DNA from: Chamaecrista fasciculata | Taxonomy: Eukaryota; Streptophyta; Magnoliopsida; Fabales; Fabaceae | Reading direction: 5' to 3' | DNA: 64,000 nt | Assembly (NCBI GenBank): GCA_003254925.1 | Contig: QANZ01050193.1 | Coordinates: 124,001 to 188,000 of the forward strand | Part shown: piece by piece, positions 35,886 to 47,600 of the stretch | Numbering within the stretch: position 1 is the first letter of the stretch | Layout: every line of letters starts with the position of its first letter | The notes under the pieces: model-generated | What the model saw: only the letters and a program-made list of their open reading frames with translations | Told to the model about the DNA's origin: nothing | Database searches by the model: none | Made by a program: the position numbers and the translations under genes

Positions 35886-36119
35886 GGGAGAGAAGAACAA
35901 GAAGAAGAAGAAGAAAAATATGACTATGAGTGTAGTAGTGTAGGGTCCAAGCCTCTTTGTGTAGTAATGGGTGAATGATGAGAGAGAAAGACAAAGAGCA
36001 TTGGGTGGTTGAAAATGGTTGAGGGTGAGCCTCAAGGTTGAAGAAGCGTGATTATACGAAACAAGTCTATCTATCTGGTGGGACCAGGGAGATCTGAGGA
36101 ATAACCAACCAGGGGAAGC

Positions 36120-36125
36120 CACGTG
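36120..36125. promoter_or_regulatory. G-box CACGTG (CCACGTGGG context) upstream of the CONSTANS-like gene
   Basis: The palindrome is about 235 bp upstream of the start codon at 35885. G-boxes in this context bind bZIP (HY5, GBF) and bHLH (PIF) factors, which fits the light control of this family. Binding is inferred. Confidence 0.55.
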
Positions 36126-37406
36126 GGCAAGGCTTAGCCAAAAATACTATAGCATATGAATGAAAGTAAATAAGTAATGAACAATATGGTCGTCGTTTTA
36201 GAAAGTGGAGCCCTATGGCTTTTGGCATCTTATGTCTCTCATTCATTTCTAATTTTCCAGCAAAACAAAACAACAAAAAAAATAGCTCGAGTTTCAAGCT
36301 CGACTCTATACTGCAATGACACGCTGAGTTTGACAACTTTCAACACCACACAATGCAACACAACAACAATCTATTCCGCTGTCTATGGTTTTTCTTAGTT
36401 TTGTTTTTCTGATAAGTGTCACTCATCACAATGATGAATCAACAGTTACATGTATTTTTCTTATTCAATGATGAATTACTCTTGTACACTATTTTCCTTG
36501 GCCAAGTTCCCTTGTACACTTTGTTACACTTATTCAAGTAGTTTCCTACGTACTCAGTTGAGTGTTTCAATAATTATTTTTAGTCTGATTCACTCAACCA
36601 TTTATCTTGATCCACCAAAAGAAAAAAAGAGAGGAAATTTTGTTATGTCTGAGTATGTTTAGGAGTTAATAATACAAAAAGAGAATAAAGAACGAAATAG
36701 TATATATATATATATATATGCCATGTTTGGAAATTGGAATGAGAATAATGGAGAGAACAAAGAGAAAGATAAATAATCATATATAATATTTTAGATTAAA
36801 ATCTGCCCTTCCTTCCCTTATATTCTCTTCCAACCTATTTTTCTTCCTTTTCAAAAATGCATTTAGTAAGCAAAAAAGGAGGTTTTTGAAAATTGGACAC
36901 CCTCTAAAATCAACATCAATTAACAACCGCAGTTGGGTGGGTTGCTCAAAATGACCATAGTGACTCGTGAGGATTAAAAAAAAAAAAAAAAGAGAGACTT
37001 TTGTTAGCTTATTAGCTAACCAATCTTCACATTGGTGATTGGTTGGCCTTTATGTGCATCTGTACAAACTACTCCAGACCACATATTTCATGCTTCCCCA
37101 ATACTACTCAAAACCTAACCTCTCATCAATGCTTGACATCTATTCCCAACATCGGTTTTAGTTTTAAGACACCTTTAGCAGCTCTGCTACTTATTTTAGG
37201 TGAAACAACCGAAAACATTTTATACTTTTTATGTCTAATTAATTCCATTGCTTTACTTTTATAGACAATCTGGAGAAAAAAAGAAAACATAAATTTGTTT
37301 GTTGAACAAGTTTGGGCTTTACAGTATATGGGCTGAGATATCCAACTACTTCATCGGGTCTATGCCAATATCAACCCAATAAAAAGACATGATTATGTAA
37401 AATCAG

Positions 37407-37452
37407 AAGAATTTACAATTTTTGACAAAAAAAGAAAACAAGAATTTACAAT
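37407..37452. repeat. A-rich micro-insertion flanked by 13-bp repeats
   Basis: AAGAATTTACAAT occurs at 37407-37419 and 37440-37452. The 20 bases between read TTTTGACAAAAAAAGAAAAC. The TGAC-plus-A core is the same as in the inverted copy at 2008-2052. It lies 13 bp before the copia insertion site. Confidence 0.65.
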
Positions 37453-37465
37453 ACATGGCTCCTAT

Positions 37466-37768
37466 TGCTAAACTAAGAGAAACCGAGAATGAGAAATTGA
37501 AACTAGGAAAAGAATGATTTGCATTGCATTAAACAAAGAATACAATGTAGTTTATATAGGTGAATTAATCACCAGAAATCAGTTAGCTGAAAACAACTCA
37601 ACAACAACTAAACTGAGCTGGATAACAAACTCCTAACAAACTATGCTGAGCTGGAATATGATACTAGCATCTCCAGGACGATAGACTCCAGGAAGACTAA
37701 CTTCAGGAAGACTAACTTCAGGAAGACTTTCAGGAAGACTAACTTCAGGAAGGTTATATACACTGTCA
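37466..37768 (-). repeat. 3' LTR of the copia element (303 bp)
   Basis: It carries three full tandem units of AGGAAGACTAACTTC-like sequence, one more than the other LTR. Its terminal TGA also serves as the stop codon of the polyprotein. Confidence 0.95.
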
Positions 37769-40700
37769 TCCCCCCTCAAGCAGATGATTCCTGTCACCAA
37801 TCATAAGATAAGATCTAAAGTCAAGGAACAGCTGCTTGGACAATGGTTTTGTAAAACCATCAGCAACTTGATCAGTAGAAGGAACATGAAGAACAGAAAT
37901 CTCCCCAGCAATTGCTTTTTCCCTAACAAAATGTATATCAAGCTCAACATGTTTCGTCCTAGCATGAAGAATCGGATTTGCAGTCATGTGCACAGCACTG
38001 ATGTTATCACAATGAACTGTAGGAGCAGAAGAAAGAGTAATGCGTAGTTCCTGCAGTAGAGACTTGATCCAGGAGATTTCAGCAACTACAGCAGCTAGAC
38101 TTCGATATTCTGCCTCTGTACTACTTCTTGAAACAACCTGTTGTTTCTTTGAAGACCAACTGATGAGATTTCCTCCAAAATAAACACAAAAACCCGAAGT
38201 GCTTCGCCGATCATCAGTATCTGTTGCCCAATCTGCATCTGAGAAGGCAGTAAGCTTCAAATTAGTAGGTTTCCTGAAGATCAGACCATAAGAGGAAGTA
38301 CCCTTAAGATATCTTAGCAATCTTTTAACTGCTTGCCAATGAGAAAGAGTAGGAGCAGCCATAAATTGACACACTCGATTTACAGCATAACATATATCAG
38401 GACGAGTTACACTCAAATACTGCAGACCACCCACAATAGTTCTATAGAACTTAGGATCAGAAAAAGGAACTCCTTGATCTTTAGACAACTTGGGAACAGT
38501 AGACATAGGAGTTATACAAGGACTTGCATCTGCCATACCAGCCTTTTCAAGAAGTTCAGTAATATACTTAGCTTGAGACAACAAAAGTGACCCATCTGAA
38601 TTTTTAATCACCTCAATACCAAGAAAATAATGCAATTGGCCCATATCTTTAAGAGAAAAAGTTGCATTAATCTGAGCAATAAGATTTGTCACAGCAGAGG
38701 AACTTGAACCTGTTATTAAGATATCATCAACATATACTAGGACATAGAGAGACTGTCCTGAGGAAGTCCTGATAAACAAGGATTTATCACATTTGCTATA
38801 TTGAAAACCAAGAGAAAGCAATAGAGAAGACAGCCTGTCAAACCAAGCACGTGGAGCTTGTTTAAGACCATAAAGAGATCGATGCAACTTACAAACCAAG
38901 GAAGTATCACTACTCTCAAAACCAGGAGGCTGCTGCATGTATACATCCTCAGAAATAAAACCATTCAGGAAGGCATTATTAATATCAATTTGATTTATCA
39001 ACCAATTATTAGCTAATGCAAGAGATAAAATAATCCTGACAGTAGTAGGTTTAACTACAGGACTAAATGTTTCCTGAAAATCAATTCCCTCTCTTTGATG
39101 AAATCCTTTAGCTACCAATCTTGCCTTGTATCTTTCTATCGATCCATCTGATTTCTCTTTTACTCTGAACACCCATTTGCATCCTATAGCATCACGTCCA
39201 GGAGGCAAAGGCATTAAGGACCACGTTTTATTCTTATGAAGTGCTTGTATTTCATCCTGCATTGCTTTGTTCCAATTAGGATCATCAAGAGCATGAGAAA
39301 CAGATTTAGGAAGTGTATGAGTTAGGAACACTTTGGGTTTAAAAATTCCTTGCTTCGCACGAGTAGTCATAGGATGAGTGATGGGAGTAGAGGAAGTTGC
39401 TTTTCGGAAGGAAGAAGTATTTATAGGAATATGAGGTAATGTAGAATTTCCTGAGGAAGAAACAGTTCCTTCAGGAACAGAAGAAAGAACAGGAAGATTG
39501 TTTTGAGCAGGAAGAGATGGAGGAGACAAATTTTGAGTAACAGGAAATGTATTATCATGAATATTAACAGGAGATGTATTTTGAGGAGTAGGAACAGGAA
39601 ATCTATTTGGAGGATTAGGAGATTTATTCTGAGAAATAGTAGAAGGAAACATATGTTCAGGAACTGAAGAAAACTGAGGAAGTAAAGGAGGATTAGGAAG
39701 TAATGGAGGATGAGTATTTGAGGAAGGAAGCTGAGGAAGTGAATTAGCAAAAGGAAATGTTGATTCATCAAAAATCACATCCCTGGCTATATAAATTCGA
39801 CCTGTATGATAATCAAGACATTTATAACCTTTGTGATTTTGACTATAGCCAAGAAAAATACAATCAACAGTTCTATACTGCAACTTATTTTTGTTATAAG
39901 GTCGAGTAAAAGGATAACAAGCACTACCAAACGTCCTTAGAAACATATAATCAGGCTTCTCACCATATAAGCACTCAAAAGGAGATTTGAATTTCAGTAC
40001 AGCTGTAGGAAGTCTATTAATAAGATGAACAGCAGTGGAAAACGCATCAGACCAATAAACCATAGGCAAAGCAGCTTTAGCTAACAAAGTGAGTCCCATT
40101 TCAGTAATGTGTTGATGTTTCCTTTCAGCTAATCCATTTTGTTCATGCAAATGTGGACAGCTGATACGATGAGAAATACCATGTTCCTTAAAATACCCAG
40201 ATAAAGCACGGAACTCACCACTCCAGTCAGATTGCACAGCCATGATTTTTCTCTGAAGTTGAAGTTCAGCAGTTGCTTTGAAATCCAGGAAAGCTTGAAA
40301 AACATCAGACTTTTGTTTTAACAAATACATCCAACAAAATCTAGTACAAGCATCAGTAAAGTGAACATAATATCTGAAACCAGAGGTTGAAACTACTGGA
40401 GCAGGACCCCAAAGATCTGTATGAATTAACTGAAGAGGAAATTGATAGGTAGAAGTTGAAGGATAAGAAGGAAACTTATGGAACTTTCCATAACAGCAGG
40501 CTTTGCAAACCTCAATAGCTCTTTTATTAGAAGGAAGAACAACATTACAATCCTGAAGAATACTAGAAACAACTTTTTGTGAAGGATGACCTAGCCTATT
40601 ATGCCAAAGAGAGAAAGTATCACTATTACAATCAGAATTTTGCAGCACAGGATCAGAATTTTGAGATACAGGATCAGGATTTTGAGATACAGAATCAGGA

Positions 40701-42250
40701 TTTTGTGATACAAGAGCAAAGGAATTAGAAGAAACATTAAAAGAAACAGGGTATTTGGAAAACTTCAAATGATCAAGGACATAGAGACCATGTCTAACTG
40801 TGCCTCGCAAAAGTAGCTTGTGAGTATCCTGCTGTTTAACAACAAAATAATCAGGAAAGAAAACAAAGTAAGCATGATTGTCTCGAGAGAATTTTGTAAC
40901 ACTAATAAGGTTTTTACTGATTGAAGGAACATGAAGAACATCCTTCAAAAGAAAAGACTGAGTACTACAGGAAGCGGTAAAGAAGGAGGAACCAACAGAT
41001 TTAACAGACAAACCTGAGCCATCTCCAATAAAGACTTGCTCAGGTGCACCATAGGAAGAATTATCACAGAATGATCTGTCATCAAAGGAAAGATGACTAG
41101 ACGCTCCTGAATCAACATACCAGGATGAATCACAAACAGTTTCAGGAGTAGCAATCATGGCTTGTGCAGGAGGAGCAGTAGCTGGTGCTGCAGGAGGCTT
41201 AACAGAAGGAGAAGAACTAACAGAACCAGTACTATTAGATGAATACTCAGAAGGATCTATAGTATACGATGAATCATACCGGTTCCAGCATTGAGATGCA
41301 ATATGTCCATTCTTACCACAAATTTGACAGAGAAGATGAGACTTGGATGAATTTCCAACAGTAGGATAGGACCTACCACCATAACCACGACCTCTATTAA
41401 AACTTCTTCCTCCAGAACCATAACCACGTCCTCGATGGAAACCTCTTCCTCCTGAATTATTCCAACTATTCCTGCCAAAAGATCTAGGACCACCTCCTCT
41501 AGGAACAAATTGATTAGTAGTATGCGCAACATTAGCTAAGGCAATTTCAGAAGATTTTGACTGATCAATTCTTGCTTCTTGAGTCAATAAATGTGATCGA
41601 ACATCAGAAATAGAATATGACTCTGTACGAGTAAGCATAGAACACACAAATGCATCATACTCAGCAGGAAGACCTCGAAAAATACAGTTGAGATGATCAT
41701 TAAATGGAAGTGGATGCCCGATATTATTCAAAGAATCAGTAATGTTCTTGATTTTGCTCAAATACTCTGTCATCGTTAAGGATCCTTTCTTTAAATTCTG
41801 TAATTGTGTTTTAAGCTGCATTTCCCTAGCTAAGGTTTGAGATGCAAAGAAATTAAGAATCGCATGCCATGCTTCAGAAGACGTTTTGCAACCAACAGCT
41901 TCACCCAAAACCGATTCAGAAACAGAGGAAAGAATCCAAGAAAGAAGCAATCTATCTTGTCTAAACCAATCAAGAAAAGCGGAATTGATATTACCAGAAA
42001 TTTCATCAGAGGAAGAAAGAAATTTTGGAGGAATCGGTGGATGAATCTCAATGAACTTGTCAAGCTGATAACCAATAATCGCAGATTCTATCTGCTGATG
42101 CTAAAGAAGAAAATTATTGTTGTCTAACTTCACAGAAATCGAATGCGAGAAACTAATCACGCCATTGGAAGGTTTGAACGGAGTTGCAGAGATTGCCGGA
42201 GTAGCTGGAGTCGCCGGAGCTGCCATTGCCGGCGTCGAAGTGCTCTCCAT
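37766..42250 (-). pseudogene. Copia Gag-Pol polyprotein, gag broken by one nonsense codon
   Basis: The frame runs from ATG at 42250 to TGA at 37766-37768, about 1494 codons, with a single in-frame TAG at codon 50 (42101-42103). Downstream of it the frame is open to the end. Counting residues from 41950: Gag at the start; an RGG-rich basic stretch near 150-195; a CCHC zinc knuckle (CQICGKNGHIASQC) at 208-221; protease WYVDSGASSHL; the pre-integrase HNRLGHPS; integrase Asp-Asp-Glu at HTDLWG, QSDWSGEF and NGLAERKHQ; reverse transcriptase with VYVDDILI; RNase H with SDADWA, STEAEY and HCDN. All catalytic residues are present. Supply of Gag would need readthrough or help from other copies. Confidence 0.93.
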
Positions 42251-42275
42251 GGAGAGGCTTAAGGCTCTGATACCA

Positions 42276-42563
42276 TGCTAAACTAAGAGAAACCGAGAAT
42301 GAGAAATTGAAACTAGGAAAAGAATGATTTGCATTGCATTAAACAAAGAATACAATGTAGTTTATATAGGTGAATTAATCACCAGAAATCAGTTAGCTGA
42401 AAACAACTCAACAACAACTAAACTGAGCTGGATAACAAACTCCTAACAAACTATGCTGAGCTGGAATATGATACTAGCATCTCCAGGACGATAGACTCCA
42501 GGAAGACTAACTTCAGGAAGACTTTCAGGAAGACTAACTTCAGGAAGGTTATATACACTGTCA
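42276..42563 (-). repeat. 5' LTR of the copia element (288 bp)
   Basis: It is bounded by TG...CA and identical by eye to the 37-kb LTR except for one missing 15-bp unit. It is followed on the minus strand by the Met-tRNA primer site at 42275-42263. Confidence 0.95.
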
Positions 42564-44693
42564 CCTATATATAGAGATGCGGCCTCCCGTAACCGTACAC
42601 GTATGGAAAATGGAAACTTATTTCATTGAAAATTTTACCATAAAAAGTAAGCACACATGCATGCTCACTCTCTCACGTGCCCCAAAACTAAACAATATGC
42701 CATGTCATGCATGACTCATGTGTGTGTATGCCCTTGATCTCCATTCTATATTAAATTTTAGGAAGGAACAAAAAATTAAAATAAGGATATACATACTTAC
42801 ATATTTTGATTATTTTATTCATAATTTTTTTTTTGTAAATTCTTTGTTCTAGTTCTTGTGTTAGTGAAGAGAAATTGAAGATTAATTAATATGATGGGAA
42901 TAATAAATTCAGCTGAATAATTCTTTCTCTGATTTCTCACCAATTTCAAAACTTTCTTCTTCGTTGTCAGTCGTCCTTCTTCTTGGAGCCACCTGAATAA
43001 TTAAATCTTACCTTTCGTTCTTGAATTAATTACCGTTTTCATCTTAACTTGATCTTACATTTCGTTCTTGACTTTGGTTTGTGAAAGAGCAAGCTAAGAT
43101 GAAGAGGTCAAAGGCTATGAGAGACAGCATGGCAAATTGGCAACCAATCCTCAGTGCCACGTGGCATATGATGATCAAGATGAAGATGGTGTGGGTGGTA
43201 GTGGCAATGATGAGATTGTTTTCATTTTGAACTTGCTAGGTTCTGCTCTCTGCTCTGTTTGTGGTTTTGTTATATGAGAGAGGATGATTAAGAAGAAAGG
43301 GAGAAAATAAAAAGTGAAGACTGGAATGTGAAGCACTAAAGCGTCTTAATGCCTCATCAAAATTCCAAAGATTGACCAATTGATATTGGATTTGTCAAAA
43401 TTATATTCAATGAAAGAAACCCAAAAAAAACCCGGAAGATTGTGTCACAGTACATTGACCCATCGAGTCACCGACCCAAATTCATGTTTAGACCCTTAAA
43501 ATTTTGAAAGGAAGCCTTATTATAGGCCTAAATTGCTTCGGCTGAATATTATAAGCCCAATTGTTTTGAACAGTTATTATAGGCCCAAATTAAAACACCT
43601 TAAAAACACATTTATATTTTATAGATTTTATAGATTGTATGATTATTCTTAAATTAAACAATAATCTTATGGTTTCAATATTCATAGCATAGCTAGTTGT
43701 CTACTTATCTTATGTTTTCACGTTATAAAAAAAAATCATAATTTAAGTTACACTAAGTACATTACGAGGGTTGATTGAGAGGATGGTTTGAAAGTGGTGT
43801 GATATGGTGTGGTGTGAAGTGATTTAAAGGTTTATATCATTGTGAGTTTAATTAGTGAGTGAAGTGTGGTGAGTTAGGATAGTTTGCAAATCATTCTAAA
43901 CCACTAAAATACTTATTTTTACAAACTCAAGGGTTGGGATGGTTTGATACTTTAATATTTTTTATTTAAGCTTTTAACTTTAGTATATTTTCAAATCTTA
44001 TAGATCTATATGTATTATTTTTTTTATAAGGTTATTAACTTATTATTGAAAACTTCAAATTTTAATTCACCTCGTCTCATCCCATTAATAGTAATATAAT
44101 ATTCAATTAGTAAGAAATAATTTATCATTTTTTTTATTAAACTCCCAATTAATGAGTTGGTATATCTAACCCACCCACAACCTTTCAATCAAGATTTTTT
44201 ACATACTCTGCAACACATATAAGTTAATTTTATGGAGCTAACAGCGTGGACTAAGTTAATATTTTTAACATTACACGAAATCAATCACAAATTTCCAAAC
44301 TGGATCAAATGAAAAATGATACGAAATTAGAGGAAAAAAAAAAGGGGAATAACCATTGTTACTTTGCGTTAGAGCAAACAGCTTAGAATTTCCTCAAACA
44401 ATTCCTTGTAAGTTGTAATGGACTGGAATGAGCCACACATATATGCTTGGAGAGGTGTCGACGTGGCATCAGGATTAGGCGCCACGTGTTCGCTATTCAC
44501 TTCTCTCTCTATGCCTAAGGGTGTGCACTGTCACGTGTTCACTCTTCATCTCCTTCTTCTTCTTCTCTCTCTCCCTCTCTCTCTCTCCGCTACACAATCA
44601 CTGCATCACAATTCAATTCACAACCCAATTTTTCGTCGTTGAAATTTCAGTTATCATTGTGAAATCGAAGGAAGGAAGGAATCAAACTCTCAA
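42564..44693. promoter_or_regulatory. Intergenic DNA and promoter/leader of the Rossmann gene
   Basis: 42564-44400 has no supported gene. It contains G-boxes at 42674-42679 and 43158-43163 and a 43-codon ATG frame at 43099-43230 (MKRSKAMRDSMANW start) with no family I know. A possible degenerate TIR element spans about 43766-44200 (GGTTGATTGAGAGG against its inverse near 44175-44190). The last 280 bp hold ACGT-type sites and a CT-rich leader (44550-44600) before the ATG at 44694. Confidence 0.45.
44461..44537 (+). promoter_or_regulatory. Cluster of three ACGT elements (two G-boxes)
   Basis: ACGTGGC stands at 44461-44467, CACGTG at 44483-44488 and CACGTG at 44532-44537. Both G-boxes are followed by TTC. 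They lie 157-233 bp upstream of the ATG and just before the CT-rich leader. Such clusters often respond to bZIP or bHLH factors (abscisic acid or light); the effect here is inferred. Confidence 0.55.
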
Positions 44694-47600
44694 ATGAGGA
44701 CAGTCGTCTCGCGATTGATCCATTCCAGAGCATCCATTTCCAAGCTCAAGTGAGTTTTCTCGCTTCGTGTTTTGCTGAGATTTCGAGCATTTGATTCTGT
44801 GATTTTCATTACATTCTAATTTGGTGTTATTTATATATGTACGTATGTTAAGGCTGTTTGATTCGGTGTCGGTTTGATGCGGTTAGGGAAAGTGTGGGTA
44901 TATATACGAATGCAATTCGGGAATTTGCGCCATGTTCGAGCTTTTGTTTGAAATCGAGACTATGATTTTGTTCCCGTTTGCTTGGGATTTAATTTTATAC
45001 AGATTTTGTGTAACATATTTTGTGCAATTTTGCAAAGCTATGCGATTTTTGCGACTTGATTGACTTAAAAATGAACGTTGATTGGTTTGTTTGAAATATA
45101 GGCTAATTGGTATTTTGAGCATGGAATCAAATGTAGAGGCAAAGTGGCGTGAGTGTTATGCACAATTGAGATATATATTGGCTTCATCATTTGCAAATTA
45201 CTAATTTGAACAATCTTGGATTGTAAATTGGGAATTCTTATTATCGAAGAAGAAATGAGCGGTACACGTCTTTTATAGTGCTGATACAAGTGGAAAGCTT
45301 ATACTACTGATACAAGAGGAAAGCAGTAAAACAGTAAAAGTAATACAAGTAAAAAATAATACATCAGTAAAAAATTCTATTTAGCTATTACTATCCTCTA
45401 CATCCCCCCTCAAGTTAAACATGTTTGCACAAACTCCCAACTTGCCCAAAATGAATGAAAACTGAGGCTCAGAAAGTGCTTTTGTAAAGACATCCGCCAA
45501 CTGCAGCTGTGATGAAACATACTGTGGTCTGATGAAATTTGCCTTGTATTGCTGCCTAACCACATGACAATCTATGTCAATGTGTTTGGTACGCTCATGA
45601 AAGACCGGATTGGAAGTAATGTGTATGGCTGCTTTGTTGTCACAATTAAAAGGAATTGGTGTAGGAAAAGAAATATCCATATCCCTCAGCAAGTAGGACA
45701 GCCACATCAATTCACATACTGAAGAAGCCACGCTTCTATTTTCGGCTTCACAGGATGACCTTGATACAGTAGTTTGCTTCTTTGATTTCCATGAAATCAA
45801 AGAACTTCCCAAAAGAATACAGAAACCTGTAGTGGATTTCCTAGTAGTAGGACATGTAGCCCAGTCTGAATCGCTAAAAGAAATCAGAGAAAAAACAGAA
45901 TCTGTTATGTAAAACAATCCGAGCTTGTGTACCTTTCAAATACCTTACCACATGCATTGCTACACTCCAATGATCTTCAGTAGGAGCAGCAACATGTTGG
46001 CTCAATCTTTGTACAGAATAAGTAATGTCTGGCCGAGTCATATTCAAATAGAGAAGTCTGCCCACTAATCTTCTGTATGACTCTGGTTCACTATAAAGAG
46101 GAGAGCTTTCTGAAAAACAGTGACCACGAGGCATAGGAATCGCTACTGCATTTGCATTCTGCAAACCAGTAGATTTTACAATGTCGGAAATGTACTTTCT
46201 TTGAGAAATAAAAGTGCCTTTATGAGCTCTTTTAGGGAGAGTTAGGCCTTTCTACATGGTATCAGAGCCTGGGCATGTGGGATGGATGAGCCTTACTGTG
46301 GGTTGCCCTGGGAATAACCCGTAAGCCTTAATCACACTAGGTAGTGGATCAAGATTCAATATCTGACTACGCAAACTTTCATATCCTTCATTCAACCCCA
46401 TAAGAAACTGATTCACTTTCCTTCTAGACTCTCTTTCCAGAGTTTTCTTGTGATTTGGACAATCACACAACAAAACAGGTTCCAACTGATCCATCTCATC
46501 CCAAAACTGATGCAACTTCCCATAATACTCTGTGACTGTATCATCTCCTTGTTCAAGAGTAGTTGTCATCCTCTGCAACTTATAAATCTGTGGACCACTA
46601 CTCACCCCAAATCTCCCTTCCAATTCTTGCCACAAAGCAAATGAAGTTGGGAAATACAAGAATTGATTAGAAAGAGGCTTACCAATCGCATTCAAAATCC
46701 AAGAAAAAATCATTTGATCTACCTTTGTCCATTTTGCAAGAAGTCCTTCATCAGTTGGAGGCTGTAATTTCCCATTGATGAACCCTAATTTGTCCTTCGC
46801 ACCTAATGCAATCCGCATCGCCTTGCTCCAGGTGAGGAAGTTCGAACTCGTCAGGTGACAAGAAACCATCACGAGCCCTGGCTGGTCCGAGCTATGCAAC
46901 GCCCAAGAAGGTTCGTCGGTCTTCATCAAGCTCCGAACAAACGCTTCCATGCCTGCGACACCGTGCGCCACCGTTTCTTGATCAAGAGTCGCCATTCTTG
47001 TTTGTCGAGTGTAGACCCGAAATTCGTCGCCCGAAGGCTCTGATACCATGAACAATCTTGGATTGTAAATTGGGAATTCTTATTATCGAAGAAGAAATGA
47101 GCGGTACAAGTCTTTTATAGTACTGATACAAGTGGAAAGCTTATACTACTGATATAAGAGGAAAGCAGTAAAACAGTAAAAGTAATACAAGTAAAAAATA
47201 ATACATCAGTAAAAAATTCTATTTAGCTATTACTGTCCTCTACATAATTAATACGTGTTTATTTTTTATTATGTTGAAGTGCAATTGCTATATCCAAGGG
47301 TGGGAGACATCTTTCCACGGACTCTAATAAAGTTGATGAGCCCTTCAAAGTTGAAGAAGCAGAAACCGTAAATGTTCCTCCACCTCTAACAGATAAGGTA
47401 CGCTACAATGGTAACCATGTATAGATATTAACTTTTGTACTCAATACTCATTTGTGTATGCACGATTATTAACATAACATTCTAACTTGTATGCATATTC
47501 TAGTTGCTTGTGTTGGGTGGCAATGGATTTGTTGGCTCACACATATGTAGAGAAGCCTTAGATCGTGGTTTGTCTGTTGCAAGTCTTAGCAGGTTTGACA

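Larger units (their letters stand above)
35886..37465. other. CONSTANS-like promoter and intergenic DNA up to the copia element
   Basis: The CT-rich leader of the CONSTANS-like gene (read on the minus strand) covers about 35886-36000. A G-box lies at 36120-36125. The remainder is AT-rich, with a TA microsatellite at 36701-36719, a poly-A at about 36968-36983 and a micro-insertion at 37407-37452. No gene was found. Confidence 0.5.
37466..42563 (-). mobile_element. Near-complete Ty1/copia LTR retrotransposon
   Basis: The LTRs are 37466-37768 (303 bp) and 42276-42563 (288 bp), both bounded by TG...CA. CCTAT flanks the element (37461-37465 and 42564-42568). Read on the minus strand, TGGTATCAGAGCC directly follows the 5' LTR at 42275, a primer-binding site for initiator Met tRNA. 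The purine run GAGGGGGGA abuts the 3' LTR. By eye the LTRs are the same apart from one 15-bp unit (AGGAAGACTAACTTC) present once more in the 37-kb copy. The internal region codes one polyprotein. The insertion is recent. Confidence 0.96.
45207..47244 (-). mobile_element. Internally deleted copia element in intron 1, with target duplication
   Basis: The LTRs are 45207-45402 and 47049-47244, 196 bp each, bounded by TG...CA. TAATT flanks both sides (45202-45206 and 47245-47249). A Met-tRNA primer site (TGGTATCAGAGCC) begins at 47048 on the minus strand, and the purine run GAGGGGGGA abuts the 3' LTR. The LTRs differ by only a few substitutions. The interior holds gag and the end of pol with the protease, integrase and most of the reverse transcriptase lost. 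The element is antisense to the host gene, so its own signals face away from host splicing. Confidence 0.93.

Noticed and set aside
35886..36122. N-terminal extension of the CONSTANS-like frame
   Set aside because: It lies in the leader, contains a run of phenylalanines and has no family support; the B-box proteins start at MASKLCDSC.
43099..43230. 43-codon ATG frame upstream of the Rossmann gene
   Set aside because: No known family, Met- and Val-rich end, and no transcript evidence; kept only as a note in the intergenic entry.
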